Below are positions 16,778 to 26,182 of a stretch of DNA of 64,000 nucleotides, piece after piece; the stretch's first letter is position 1, and each line of letters starts with the position of its first letter. The notes beneath the pieces were generated by a model, which saw only the letters and a program-made list of their open reading frames with translations, had not been told where the DNA came from and did no database searches. Origin of the DNA: Thiodiazotropha sp040793985 (GTDB lineage Bacteria; Pseudomonadota; Gammaproteobacteria; Chromatiales; Chromatiaceae). The stretch is taken from assembly GCA_040793985.1 (NCBI GenBank), contig JBFNJI010000028.1:88342-152341 (forward strand), read 5' to 3'. Made by a program: the position numbers and the translations under genes.

Positions 16778-17598
16778 TCCTGCAGATACCGCTGCTGAAT
16801 CTCTCGATAGTAGGCGGCGCGCTCATAGTGACCGCGTTTCTCCGCGCCCTGGGCCAGGATGGTGCTTTTTTCGATCAAGGTGTTGACCGTGGCAGCCCGG
16901 TCATCGGCTTCAAGCCGCGCCTCATCGAGTAATTTGGTTAATGCATAGACACGAAACCTGTCCATACCCCAGTGCCGGTGGGATAGTTGATCATCATGAC
17001 CACCGTATTTCTCGATCAACGGCTGGTCGATGAACAACACATCTTCCCTGGCGCAGATCCTCAGCCACAGGTCGTAGTCCTCACAGGCCGGAAGTTCGGT
17101 GTCGAAGAGACCAAACTCGTCGAACAGGGAGCGGTGCAGTATCGCCGACGAGGGCGAGATAACGCAGAGAGGGAGACAGCGTTGAAAGATCCTGCCTCCG
17201 CTTTTGGCATGCTTGAGCATCTGGTTGACGCGGACACCCTTGCGTATCCAGAGCTCGTCGGTGTGACACAGGCGTTTTCGGGGTGCACCGCGCAGCGCCT
17301 CGAGCTGCAACTGCAGCTTGTTCGCTAACCAGCGGTCGTCGGAGTCAAGGAAGGCGATCCATTCTCCCTGTGCCTTTTCAATGCCCAGATTTCGCGCGCT
17401 GCTGACTCCCCGGTTGGCTTGGCGAAGATAGACACAGCCGCCGTAACGTGCCTCAATCAGTCGTGCTGTATCGTCGTCCGATCCATCGTCGACGACAATA
17501 ATCTCCAGGGGTTGATGGTTCTGCGCGAGGACAGAGTCCAGCGCCCTCGGCAACGTATGGGCACGGTTATAGGTTGGGATTACGACAGAGACCGACAT
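16774..17598 (-). CDS. Glycosyltransferase family 2
   Basis: GT-A fold glycosyltransferase of about 274 residues. It has SVVIPTYNRAHTLPRALDSV at the N-terminus, IIVVDDGSDDDT, and the metal-binding FLDSDDRWL (DXD). CEDYDLWLRI is the usual acceptor-side ED motif. The ATG at 17598 is chosen because it starts exactly at the conserved first strand; an ORF start 57 bases upstream adds a hydrophobic stretch lacking in the family. It probably transfers a sugar to a surface polysaccharide or lipid. It is the first gene of the minus-strand run ending in trmO. Confidence 0.88.
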   Translation of the reverse strand: MSVSVVIPTYNRAHTLPRALDSVLAQNHQPLEIIVVDDGSDDDTARLIEARYGGCVYLRQANRGVSSARNLGIEKAQGEWIAFLDSDDRWLANKLQLQLEALRGAPRKRLCHTDELWIRKGVRVNQMLKHAKSGGRIFQRCLPLCVISPSSAILHRSLFDEFGLFDTELPACEDYDLWLRICAREDVLFIDQPLIEKYGGHDDQLSHRHWGMDRFRVYALTKLLDEARLEADDRAATVNTLIEKSTILAQGAEKRGHYERAAYYREIQQRYLQD

Positions 17599-17983
17599 GG
17601 ACCAAGGGTAAACATCGGCTTGATAGACGTCTATCCTGAATTGGAAAAGAAACACGGGCTGTTCAACAGCTACCTATCAACTGGTCATAGATAGAATCGA
17701 TACCGATTCTCAAGAGTCACCCATAACCTGTTAATTTTTATCGGAATGGTATGATTTCACCCAGATTGGTCGCAACGACTGGAAAACAGGCAATATTTTT
17801 GTGACATTATATGAGCTGTTTGGCAAAAAACGGGCAAAATAGCCCACATGCTTTATAATTGAGGGCGGTAGTATGCGCTGACAGCTACGGATGGATTCTG
17901 TTAAATGTGTGACTGGCAAGGGATTTTGTACATTCCGAAAAACTATCTGAGAGGGGAAATTACTCCTCGGAGCCTATGCGGAA
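17599..17983. other. Divergent intergenic region
   Basis: 385 bases between the glycosyltransferase (minus) and the sigma-like gene (plus). It is AT-rich, no coding frame is convincing, and it should hold promoters for both directions. A TATAAT at 17854-17859 lacks a well-placed -35. The better candidate for the plus strand is listed separately at 17878-17906. Confidence 0.5.
17878..17906 (+). promoter_or_regulatory. Candidate sigma70 promoter for the sigma-like gene
   Basis: CTGACA at 17878-17883, a 17-base spacer, then TTAAAT at 17901-17906. Both hexamers deviate from consensus but the spacing is ideal. The expected transcript start is about 70 bases before the GTG at 17984. Confidence 0.3.
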
Positions 17984-18784
17984 GTGAGATCAAGAAGATT
18001 CGATACAGACGCCGTACTCGAAAAAATTCTGCGGCACGACAAGGAAGGTTTTACCTCTTTCTATGAACGCTATCGCGGGCGTGTCTATCGCTTTATCGTC
18101 AGGCAGTACGGCACTGGGGAGTATGGCAAGGCGGCCTACTATTCCACCTGGCGGCATCTGGTGGTGTCGGGACTCAGTACAAAGACGCCCAAGAATCTCA
18201 AGCTCTCGTTTTACAAATATCTCGGGAAGTCGGTACAAAACCCGGCTGGACTCAAGAGTGTGGAGATGCCAAGCAACTATCTGCCGAAGGATATCGAGCA
18301 GGATGGCAATTGGAGCCAGGTGCTGATGGAGCACTTCAAAAAGCTCAGTGCGGATCAGAAGCGCATATTCCTCTTTAAGCACGAGATTGGTATCAGCGAA
18401 ACGGCCATCTCCCGTGCACTTGACGTCGACAAGAAGACCATCGCGAAACGACTCGGTACAGCCGAGACGCTGCTTCGCGATGCGATGAAAGACTCGGGCT
18501 GTCCGATGAAGCACTCTCTTGAACGGCTCTATCGTGAAAGCAGGGTCGTGAAACCGCCTGCTTCCTGGGATCGGGAGATAACCGACTCCTTCAACATGTG
18601 GCTCATGCAGTCGGAACAGACGCAGCAGCCTGCCGCGCCTACTGCGGAAGATAAGTCTGCCGGGGGGCTCGTCGACAAATTCGGCGTGTTCAAACAGCAG
18701 GTCAGGTCCAAACTCTCGAATCTGGGTAAACGTTCGGGTTCAAAAGGATCCCGGGTACGCAAGCTATCCTCTAATCATCACTGA
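17984..18784 (+). CDS. Sigma-70-family (ECF-like) transcription factor with long C-terminal tail
   Basis: 266 residues. The N-terminus has a sigma region-2-like stretch (GFTSFYERYRGRVYRFIVRQ) and the middle has a region-4-like helix-turn-helix (KRIFLFKHEIGISETAISRALDVDKKTIAKRL). A ~70-residue tail rich in Ser, Lys and Pro follows. The usual AEDLVQE core-binding motif of ECF sigma factors is poorly conserved, so it may be a divergent sigma or another HTH regulator. No anti-sigma gene lies next to it. The start is GTG at 17984, because the ATG at 17976 meets a stop after three codons. Confidence 0.6.
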   Translation: MRSRRFDTDAVLEKILRHDKEGFTSFYERYRGRVYRFIVRQYGTGEYGKAAYYSTWRHLVVSGLSTKTPKNLKLSFYKYLGKSVQNPAGLKSVEMPSNYLPKDIEQDGNWSQVLMEHFKKLSADQKRIFLFKHEIGISETAISRALDVDKKTIAKRLGTAETLLRDAMKDSGCPMKHSLERLYRESRVVKPPASWDREITDSFNMWLMQSEQTQQPAAPTAEDKSAGGLVDKFGVFKQQVRSKLSNLGKRSGSKGSRVRKLSSNHH

Positions 18785-18928
18785 CCCATCTTCTCGAATC
18801 CTCTTCAGCTGGATGCCATCCGCTACATGGCCGGTTTCGCGGGTTTTCGGGGATTGGGGTGGAGTTTGTGGTTTCTGCTCTCATGTAGGTAGTGTAGAAT
18901 TCCCGCTTTTTCCCGTGCCGGTAATGCC

Positions 18929-20027
18929 ATGCAAGATATCAATCCGATCAGCCAGACCATCGCAGACCTGAAGGGCCGAGTATCAGCCCTGAGGGGGTAT
19001 CTTTGACTACGAAGCCAAACAGGAGCGTTTGACCGAGGTCCTGCGAGAACTGGAGGACCCGGGAATCTGGAACGACCAGGAGCGTGCCCAGAGCCTGGGT
19101 CGCGAGCGTGCCAGCCTGGAATCCGTGGTTGTTGGCCTCGACGAACTCACCTCGGGTCTGACAGACGCGGGTGAGCTGCTGGAAATGGCGGTGGAGGAGG
19201 GGGACGAGGAGGCCGTCGATGCCATACAGGATGAGCTTGGCGGTTATGACAAGCAGGTCGCAGGCCTGGAGTTTCGGCGCATGTTCTCCGGTGAGACCGA
19301 TCACTGCAATGCATTCCTCGATATCCAGGCCGGCTCCGGGGGTACCGAGGCACAGGACTGGGCGGAGATGCTGCTCCGCATGTATCTGCGCTGGGGCGAG
19401 CATCGTGGTTTCAAGACCGAGATCATCGAGCTCTCCGCGGGCGAGGTGGCGGGGGTTAAGAGTGCCACGGTGCGCTTCGAGGGGGAGTATGCCTTTGGCT
19501 GGTTGCGCACTGAGATCGGTGTCCACCGCCTGGTGCGCAAGTCACCCTTCGATTCGGGGAACCGGCGTCATACCTCCTTTGCCGCGGTATTCGTTTCGCC
19601 GGAGATCGATGACTCCATCGAAGTCGAGATCAATCCTGCCGACCTGCGTATCGACGTCTATCGGGCAAGCGGTGCGGGAGGGCAACACGTCAACCGTACC
19701 GAATCGGCAGTGAGGATCACCCACAACCCGACCGGTGTCGTGGTGCAATGTCAAAACGACCGTTCTCAGCACAAGAACAAGGCCACCGCAATGAAACAGC
19801 TGAAGGCCAAGTTGTACGAGCTCGAGATCCAGAAGCGAAATGCCTCGCAACAGCAGCTGGAAGAGACCAAGTCCGATATCGGTTGGGGCAGCCAGATTCG
19901 CAGCTATGTCCTCGATGCCTCACGGATCAAGGATCTGCGTACCGGTGTCGAGACCGGCAATACCCAGGCCGTACTCGATGGCGGTCTCGATATGTTTATC
20001 GAGGCAAGCCTGAAGGGCGGTTTGTGA
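18929..20027 (+). CDS. prfB: Peptide chain release factor RF2, with programmed +1 frameshift
   Basis: RF2 terminates translation at UGA and UAA. The first 25 codons (ATG at 18929) end at an in-frame TGA (19004-19006); reading continues in the +1 frame from GAC at 19005 to the stop at 20025-20027, giving 365 residues, as in Escherichia coli. Supporting motifs are LRGYL-DYEAKQERL across the shift, EFRRMFSGE, the RF2-type SPFDSGNRRHTSF, and the peptidyl-hydrolysis motif GAGGQHVNRTESAVR. A conventional ORF finder starts it too late, at 19029. lysS follows 70 bases downstream in the same orientation, a common gammaproteobacterial pair. Confidence 0.96.
18991..19007 (+). promoter_or_regulatory. prfB programmed frameshift site
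   Basis: The sequence carries an internal Shine-Dalgarno-like AGGGGG three bases before the slippery CTT-TGA-C. This is the classical RF2 autoregulatory site: when RF2 is scarce, slow reading of UGA allows slippage of the CUU-decoding tRNA into the +1 frame. Confidence 0.95.
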
Positions 20028-20097
20028 GTGACAAACGGCTATGCCTGAGTGTGCATTGGATGTATGTGAAGAAGTAACTACTTGAGTTGAACTGACT

Positions 20098-21591
20098 ATG
20101 AATGACGATACCCAGGACGAAAACAAGCTCATCGCCCAGCGTCGCGAGAAGTTGCAGCAGTTGCGTGATAACGGGAATGCCTTTCCCAACGATTTTCGCC
20201 GGAACAGCATGGCCGGTGAGCTGCATGCCGAATATGGGGAGAAAACGGGTGAAGCGCTGGAGGCACTGGGATTGCGCGTCAAACTTGCCGGGCGCATGAT
20301 GAGTCGCCGGGTCATGGGCAAGGCGAGCTTTGCCCATCTGCAGGATATGTCAGGGCGGATGCAGCTCTTCGTGCAGCGGGATGCCCTCGACGAGGGTGTC
20401 TACAACAGCCAATTCAAGAAATGGGATATCGGTGACATCATCGGTGCAGAAGGCTTGCTGTTCAAGACAAGAACTGGAGAGCTTTCACTCAAGGTCGATA
20501 GCCTGAGATTGCTGACCAAGGCGTTACGTCCCCTGCCGGAGAAGTTCCATGGCCTCTCCGATCAGGAGATCCGCTACCGCCAGCGCTATGTGGACCTGAT
20601 CATGAACGAGGCGTCGCGCGAGACCTTTCAGATGCGCACCCGTATTGTACAGTTTGTTCGTAATTTCCTCGATCAGCGCGGTTTTCTGGAGGTCGAGACG
20701 CCGATGATGCAGGTGATCCCCGGCGGCGCCACCGCGCGCCCGTTCGCCACCCGCCACAACGCCCTCGATATGGATATGTTTCTGCGCATCGCCCCCGAGC
20801 TCTATTTGAAACGCCTGGTGGTCGGGGGGTTCGAAAGGGTCTACGAGATCAATCGCAACTTCCGCAACGAAGGGCTCTCCACCCGCCACAATCCCGAGTT
20901 CACCATGTTGGAGTTCTATGAGGCCTATGCCGACTACAACGACTTGATGGATTTGACCGAGGCGATGCTGCGGGCACTCTGCGAGACGGTGCTGGGGAGT
21001 ACAACGGTCAGTTATCAGGGTGAGAGTTACGACTTTGGCAGCCCTTTCCAGCGGATGACGGTGAAGCAGTCGATCTGCCATTTCAATCCCGAGATCACCG
21101 CCGAGATGTTAGCTGATGAAGTTGAGGCCAGGGCCATTGCCGAACGCATGGAGATTCCCCTCAAGGGTAGCTATGGCCTCGGTAAGATACAGATTGAGAT
21201 CTTCGAAAAGAGCGTCGAGCACCGGCTGATGAATCCCACCTTCATCACCGCCTATCCCACCGAGGTTTCACCCCTGGCGAGGCGCAACGATGACGATCCA
21301 TTCGTCACCGATCGTTTCGAATTCTTCGTCGGCGGCCGTGAGATCGCGAACGGCTTTTCCGAGCTCAACGATGCAGAGGACCAGGCCGAGCGGTTTCGTA
21401 AACAGGTAGCAGAGAAGGAGGCCGGTGATGACGAGGCGATGCACTATGACGCCGACTATGTGCGCGCCCTGGAGCATGGCATGCCGCCCACCGCCGGTGA
21501 GGGCATAGGCATAGACCGACTGGTGATGCTGCTCACCGACTCTCCCTCTATCCGCGATGTGCTGCTGTTTCCGCACATGCGGCCGGAGTAG
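20098..21591 (+). CDS. lysS: Lysyl-tRNA synthetase, class II
   Basis: 497 residues. An N-terminal OB-fold anticodon-binding domain (~55-150, with GRMMSRRVMGKASFAHLQD) is followed by the class II catalytic core. Motif 1 is around FLEVETPMMQ, motif 2 is NRNFRNEGLSTRHNPEFTM, and motif 3 is GIGIDRLVMLLTD near the C-terminus. It charges tRNA-Lys with lysine. The length and the C-terminal RDVLLFPHMRPE are typical. It lies downstream of prfB, as in many Gammaproteobacteria. Confidence 0.97.
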   Translation: MNDDTQDENKLIAQRREKLQQLRDNGNAFPNDFRRNSMAGELHAEYGEKTGEALEALGLRVKLAGRMMSRRVMGKASFAHLQDMSGRMQLFVQRDALDEGVYNSQFKKWDIGDIIGAEGLLFKTRTGELSLKVDSLRLLTKALRPLPEKFHGLSDQEIRYRQRYVDLIMNEASRETFQMRTRIVQFVRNFLDQRGFLEVETPMMQVIPGGATARPFATRHNALDMDMFLRIAPELYLKRLVVGGFERVYEINRNFRNEGLSTRHNPEFTMLEFYEAYADYNDLMDLTEAMLRALCETVLGSTTVSYQGESYDFGSPFQRMTVKQSICHFNPEITAEMLADEVEARAIAERMEIPLKGSYGLGKIQIEIFEKSVEHRLMNPTFITAYPTEVSPLARRNDDDPFVTDRFEFFVGGREIANGFSELNDAEDQAERFRKQVAEKEAGDDEAMHYDADYVRALEHGMPPTAGEGIGIDRLVMLLTDSPSIRDVLLFPHMRPE

Positions 21592-21777
21592 CCTAGCTCC
21601 TTAGCGCAGCAACCACTCTCGGTCAGTTTGCTGTTGTCGCGAATCAGAGAGGGCGAGAGCGTCCTGCTGTCGATGATCGCCGTGAACAGAATCTACCCCG
21701 TTTTATCCTGATGAGAGAGGATTGCTGAGAACGATCGAGGAGAACAAAACCGAACTCATCCCCCCTGAGCAAATAGC

Positions 21778-21927
21778 AATCTGTAGTGAAAGGCCGTTGC
21801 CAAAGAGCAGAATCACTACCCCGAATTCGGCAACAGTCCGGATCTCCCCACTGGATGGGATCACACCTGAACCAATAGGGCTGACTGGGTTGCCCACAAT
21901 CAGATAGCCGGGTGTGGGCGGCAGCTG
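21778..21927 (-). pseudogene. Decayed fragment of a CPA2 (KefB/KefC-like) cation:proton antiporter
   Basis: In the gene-poor 21592-22031 interval, the minus strand encodes a short fragment resembling the N-terminal helices of KefB-type antiporters. It has PPTPGYLIVGN (family form PPILGYLIVG), then SGVIPSSGEIRTVAEFGVV and ILLFGNGLSLQI (family form FLLFTIGLEFSL). Several residues conserved in the family are replaced, no start or rest of the gene exists, and similarity stops on both sides. I read it as a relic of a lost gene. The rest of the interval shows no gene or RNA I can support. Confidence 0.5.
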
Positions 21928-22031
21928 CGCTGGTCTGTAATTTCCCTCAGTGCCGGGTGATAAGTCGTGGGGTATTACCCTGTTAAATGTTAAAATCGAA
22001 TCTTTAACGGCAATTGGATCAGATAAAAACA

Positions 22032-24404
22032 GTGGCAAAGAAAAATAAGAGCGGACGCTCTACCGGCAAGGACCCGCATCTAGCACGGGAGGCGCGTAAA
22101 TATGCGAATCCCATCCCGAGTCGGGAATACATCATGGATACCCTCGAGCGGGAGGGCGTCCCGATGGATATGTATAGCCTTGCCGATCGTCTGCAGCTCG
22201 CATCGGATGATCAGCAGGAAGCGCTGCGCAGACGCCTGCGCGCCATGCAGCGTGATGGGCAGTTGGTCTGCAACCGTAACAATAACTTCTGCCTGGTCAA
22301 CAAGCGTGACCTGATCGTCGGCCGCGTCATCGGCCATGCGGACGGCTTCGGCTTCCTCAGACCCGATGATGGTGGTGACGACCTCTATCTCTCCTTCAAG
22401 GAGATGCGCTCCGTATTTCATGATGACAGGGCGGTGGTCAGGGTGACAGGCCTGGATCGTCGCAAGCGCCTGGAAGGCGCTGTAGTGGAGGTATTGGAGC
22501 GCAACACCCGTACCGTCGCCGGACGTCTCTACATGGAGACGGGCGTAGGCTTTGTGGTCCCCGATTCCAAACGTCTGAGCAAGGATGTGATTATTCCGAG
22601 CAGCGAGATCGGCGATGCCAGACACGGACAGATGGTGGTTGCCGAGATATTGGATCAACCCACAGTTCGCACCCCGCCAATCGGGCGTATCACCGAGGTC
22701 CTGGGCGACCACCTGGGGCCGGGTATGGAGACCGACATCGCCATACGCACCCACAGTATTCCGATCGACTGGCCAGATGAGGTGGAACAACAGATCAAGA
22801 CAATCTCCGCCGAGGTTGCCGAAGCGGATAAACAGGGACGGGTCGATTTAAGACAACTGCCGCTGCTTACCATCGATGGAGCGGATGCCAGGGATTTCGA
22901 CGATGCTGTCTTCTGCGAACCCAAGCCGAAAGGTTGGCGCCTGCTGGTCTGTATCGCCGATGTCTCCCACTATGTGACGCCAGGCAGTGCGCTCGACAGC
23001 GAGGCGCGAATCAGGGGCAATTCGGTCTACTTTCCCGACCGCGTGGTGCCGATGCTTCCGGAGCTGCTCTCCAACGGCCTCTGTTCCATCAATCCCGATG
23101 TCGACCGGCTCTGCATGACCTGTGAACTCTACATCAACAACAGCGGCAAGGTGACCAGGTCGAAATTCTTCCCCGCGGTGATGCGATCTCACGCCAGACT
23201 GATCTATGACGATGTGGCGGCGATGCTCGAGGGAGAGCCCGATCTGTGTAAGCAGCACGCCGAACTGCTGCCCCATTTACACCACCTCAATCAACTCTAT
23301 CAATTGCTGCTCGAACAGCGTGCAATCCGCGGCGCCATCGATTTCGATACCACGGAGACAAGGATTGAGTTCAACGAGATGAAGCGGGTGGAGCGCATCG
23401 TGCCCGTGGAAAGGAACGATGCCCATCGCATCATCGAAGAGTGTATGCTGGCGGCGAATGTCGCCGCTGCGGGCTTTCTGTTACGCAAGAAACAGCCTGC
23501 GCTCTATCGTATCCATGAAGGCCCGGCGGATGAGAAGCTGACCGATCTGAGGGAGTTTCTGGGGGAACTCGGACTCAGCCTCCCCGGCGGCAAGAAACCC
23601 GAGGCCTCCGACTATGCAATCCTGCTCGAGCAGATAAAGCAGCGGCCGGACAGGCACCTGATCCAGACAGTGCTCTTGCGTTCGCTCTCCCAGGCGCTCT
23701 ACAGTTCCGACAATGTGGGTCATTTCGGTCTCTCCTATACCGCCTATACCCACTTCACTTCACCGATCAGGCGCTATCCCGACCTGATTGTCCATCGCGC
23801 CATCAAGCACGCCCTCAACCGTGGTAGTGCGGATGATTTCGACTATACGAAGGCGGAACTGCAGGCCTTGGGAGAGCACTGTTCAAGCACCGAAAGGAAA
23901 GCGGATGAGGCGACCAGGGACGCCCTTGATTGGCTGAAGTGTGAATATATGCAGGATAAGGTCGGCGAGACCTTCAACGGAATAATCACCAGTGTCAACT
24001 CATTCGGTGTATTTGTCGAGCTGGATGAGATCTACGTGGACGGGCTGGTGCATATATCCGCACTGGATAACGACTACTATCACTACGATCCCGTTGGACA
24101 CCGCCTGACCGGTGAGCGCACCGGTAGGGTATTGCGACTGGGCGACCCCCTGACCATTGTCGTTGCCAAGGTCAACCTGGATGACCGCAAGATCGATTTC
24201 GTCCCGGCAAGGCAAGCGGATCAAATGGGTGCCAAGAAGGGAAAGAAATCGAGAAAAGCAGGCAGCTCAAGTAGCTCGAGAACCGCCAAGGGCAATAAGA
24301 CGGCCAAGAAGGCGCCCAAAAAAGCAGTCAATAAGGGTGCAAAAAGGGCATCCAAGAAGAAGGCGCGGGGCAAACGCTCGAAAACCGACTCGAAGAGGGC
24401 CTGA
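22032..24404 (+). CDS. rnr: Ribonuclease R
   Basis: A 3'-5' exoribonuclease of about 790 residues that degrades structured RNA. Domains in order are an N-terminal HTH-like segment (YANPIPSREYIMDTL, then LRRRLRAMQRDGQL) and cold-shock domains (GRVIGHADGFGFLRPDD). The RNB catalytic domain follows, with the DARDFDDAV metal-binding motif, and a C-terminal S1 domain (FNGIITSVNSFGVFVEL). A ~55-residue Lys/Ser/Arg-rich tail ends the protein. The GTG at 22032 is preferred; an in-frame TTG at 22014 adds six residues. The stop overlaps the rlmB ATG by one base, the classical rnr-rlmB operon. Confidence 0.96.
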   Translation: MAKKNKSGRSTGKDPHLAREARKYANPIPSREYIMDTLEREGVPMDMYSLADRLQLASDDQQEALRRRLRAMQRDGQLVCNRNNNFCLVNKRDLIVGRVIGHADGFGFLRPDDGGDDLYLSFKEMRSVFHDDRAVVRVTGLDRRKRLEGAVVEVLERNTRTVAGRLYMETGVGFVVPDSKRLSKDVIIPSSEIGDARHGQMVVAEILDQPTVRTPPIGRITEVLGDHLGPGMETDIAIRTHSIPIDWPDEVEQQIKTISAEVAEADKQGRVDLRQLPLLTIDGADARDFDDAVFCEPKPKGWRLLVCIADVSHYVTPGSALDSEARIRGNSVYFPDRVVPMLPELLSNGLCSINPDVDRLCMTCELYINNSGKVTRSKFFPAVMRSHARLIYDDVAAMLEGEPDLCKQHAELLPHLHHLNQLYQLLLEQRAIRGAIDFDTTETRIEFNEMKRVERIVPVERNDAHRIIEECMLAANVAAAGFLLRKKQPALYRIHEGPADEKLTDLREFLGELGLSLPGGKKPEASDYAILLEQIKQRPDRHLIQTVLLRSLSQALYSSDNVGHFGLSYTAYTHFTSPIRRYPDLIVHRAIKHALNRGSADDFDYTKAELQALGEHCSSTERKADEATRDALDWLKCEYMQDKVGETFNGIITSVNSFGVFVELDEIYVDGLVHISALDNDYYHYDPVGHRLTGERTGRVLRLGDPLTIVVAKVNLDDRKIDFVPARQADQMGAKKGKKSRKAGSSSSSRTAKGNKTAKKAPKKAVNKGAKRASKKKARGKRSKTDSKRA

Positions 24405-25150
24405 TGTCCGAAAGTCAAGCGTGGGTGCTGGGCCTGCACGCTGTCAAAGCGGCACTTCGACAGCAGGGGGGCGCAGAGGAGCTGCTGGTCGATGCGAAAC
24501 GGCGGGATGGCCGAATTAAAGAGATCCTCGAAATTGCCGAAACAGCCGGTATCCCATGGCATCAGACGCCAGGCAGGGTGCTGGATGAGCGGTTCCACAA
24601 AGGTAATCATCAGGGAGTGGCGCTACGTGTCAGGCAGCGGCAGACCCAGGATGAACCCTATCTGAAGGCCCTGTTGCGGCGTCTCGAGGCGCCGCCCTTT
24701 CTGCTGATACTCGATGGGGTGCAGGATCCACACAATTTAGGCGCATGCCTGAGAAGTGCGGATGGCGCGGGAGTACAGGCGGTTATCGCTCCCAGGGATC
24801 GTTCGGTGGCATTGACATCGACGGTGAGAAAGGTGGCCAGCGGCGCGGCGGAGACGGTTCCCTTCGTTCAGGTCACCAACCTGGCCCGCACCTTGAAATG
24901 GTTAAAAGGTGAGGGTGTCTGGCTTGTCGGCACCGCGGGAGAGGCGACACAAACCCTCTATGAAGTCGACCTGCGCGGCCCCTTGGCGCTTGTCATGGGG
25001 GGAGAGGGCAGGGGATTGAGAAGACTGACCAGGGAGCAATGCGACCTCCTGGTGAAGTTGCCTATGGCGGGAAGTGTGGAGAGCCTCAATGTTTCGGTAG
25101 CTTGCGGTGTCTCACTCTATGAAGCGGTTCGTCAGCGTGGTAACGTCTGA
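24404..25150 (+). CDS. rlmB: 23S rRNA (guanosine-2'-O-)-methyltransferase RlmB
   Basis: 248 residues of the SpoU (SPOUT) family, methylating G2251 of 23S rRNA in E. coli numbering. The N-terminal substrate-binding domain begins VLGLHAVKAAL. The three SpoU motifs follow: ILDGVQDPHNLGACLRSADG, LVMGGEGRGLRRLT, and KLPMAGSVESLNVSVA, which together form the trefoil-knot SAM site. It is translationally coupled to rnr through ATGA-type overlap. Confidence 0.96.
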   Translation: MSESQAWVLGLHAVKAALRQQGGAEELLVDAKRRDGRIKEILEIAETAGIPWHQTPGRVLDERFHKGNHQGVALRVRQRQTQDEPYLKALLRRLEAPPFLLILDGVQDPHNLGACLRSADGAGVQAVIAPRDRSVALTSTVRKVASGAAETVPFVQVTNLARTLKWLKGEGVWLVGTAGEATQTLYEVDLRGPLALVMGGEGRGLRRLTREQCDLLVKLPMAGSVESLNVSVACGVSLYEAVRQRGNV

Positions 25151-25206
25151 GCCCGCTCAGGGATGGATGCGTTGACCGGGTTGCTGACAGGCCCCAAGTT
25201 GAGGAG

Positions 25207-25962
25207 ATGATGGTGATTAGAAAATTAGCTTGTATGACCCTGGTGAGTGGATTGACGGTCATGTCAGCCCATGCCGACACCCTGCTTGGTCTGACGGCAG
25301 ACGTCGATTTCTGGAACATGGATTCCTCCGGCTCCTTCGCAAATAGCAGTGACATGCAGTCCTTCGATCTCGGCAGTGAGCGCCATTCGATTCTCACCCT
25401 GGCCCTAGAACACCCGTTGCCGGCGGTTCCAAATTTGAAGATCAGGACCAACGATCTCAGCTCCTCCGGTGATCAAAATTTGACTTCGGATTTCGACTTT
25501 TCAGATGTTGATTTTCCCGCCGGTCTCAATGTGAACGTGGATTTCGAGGCACAAAACACCGATTTCATCTTTTATTACGAGATTTTCGATAACGATACGG
25601 TCTCCTTCGACCTGGGTCTGAATCTCAAATATCTGGATGGCGACATCGAAGTGGAGAGCAACGGTCTGCGCGCCAGCGAGTCGTTTGACGGTTATGTGCC
25701 GATGTTTCATGGCGCTCTCCAGGTGGGTGTTCCCGCCACCCGTCTCTCGTTCTTCGGCGATCTGAGCCTGTTGAGCGTGGGTGACCACACCCTGCAGGAC
25801 TACACGGCCGGGGTCGCCTTCAAGCTGATAGAGAGCATGGCCCTCGATGTCAGTCTCAGGGGCGGTTATCATCGTATCTCCCTGGAGCTCGAAGATCTTG
25901 ACGATATCTACACGGATTGGGACTTCGACGGGGCCTTCCTCGGCCTGCAGGCGGATTTCTAG
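25207..25962 (+). CDS. Outer-membrane beta-barrel protein of the TIGR04219 type
   Basis: 251 residues with a signal peptide (about residues 1-23, cleavage after AHA). Amphipathic strands follow, with many Asp and aromatic residues, ending in Phe (GLQADF), as in barrels inserted by the BAM complex. Repeated two-residue alternation (FDLGLNLKYLDGDIEVE, LDVSLRGGYHRIS) supports an 8-10 strand barrel. It matches a small family of uncharacterised outer-membrane proteins; substrate or function is unknown. GAGGAGATG upstream gives a good ribosome-binding site. Confidence 0.75.
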   Translation: MMVIRKLACMTLVSGLTVMSAHADTLLGLTADVDFWNMDSSGSFANSSDMQSFDLGSERHSILTLALEHPLPAVPNLKIRTNDLSSSGDQNLTSDFDFSDVDFPAGLNVNVDFEAQNTDFIFYYEIFDNDTVSFDLGLNLKYLDGDIEVESNGLRASESFDGYVPMFHGALQVGVPATRLSFFGDLSLLSVGDHTLQDYTAGVAFKLIESMALDVSLRGGYHRISLELEDLDDIYTDWDFDGAFLGLQADF

Positions 25963-26027
25963 ACGCCTGCCTCGCTGATGCAACCCGGGGTGTGTACCGC
26001 CGCGCCGGCATGGCCCATCCTGCTACC

Positions 26028-26056
26028 TTGCAGATTTTCCCCCAAATCGGTAGAAT
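26028..26056 (+). promoter_or_regulatory. Sigma70 promoter of the rpsF-rpsR-rplI operon
   Basis: TTGCAG (26028-26033), a 17-base spacer, then TAGAAT (26051-26056). This is a near-consensus promoter about 125 bases before rpsF. The resulting GC-rich leader could hold the S6:S18 autoregulatory structure known in other bacteria; I could not fold it. Confidence 0.65.
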
Positions 26057-26182
26057 CCGCCGCTTCCCGGTGTCCGACTGCCGCAGCTGAGGCTCCTCCA
26101 AGGACTCGCTAGCGTGCGGACCGGGCATCACTCCTTGCCTTACCGCTGTTGCGGAAGGCTGCCAAACCCGAAAGGAGAGACA

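Noticed and set aside
22080..22790. 236-codon minus-strand frame opposite rnr
   Set aside because: Antisense of the conserved ribonuclease R N-terminus.
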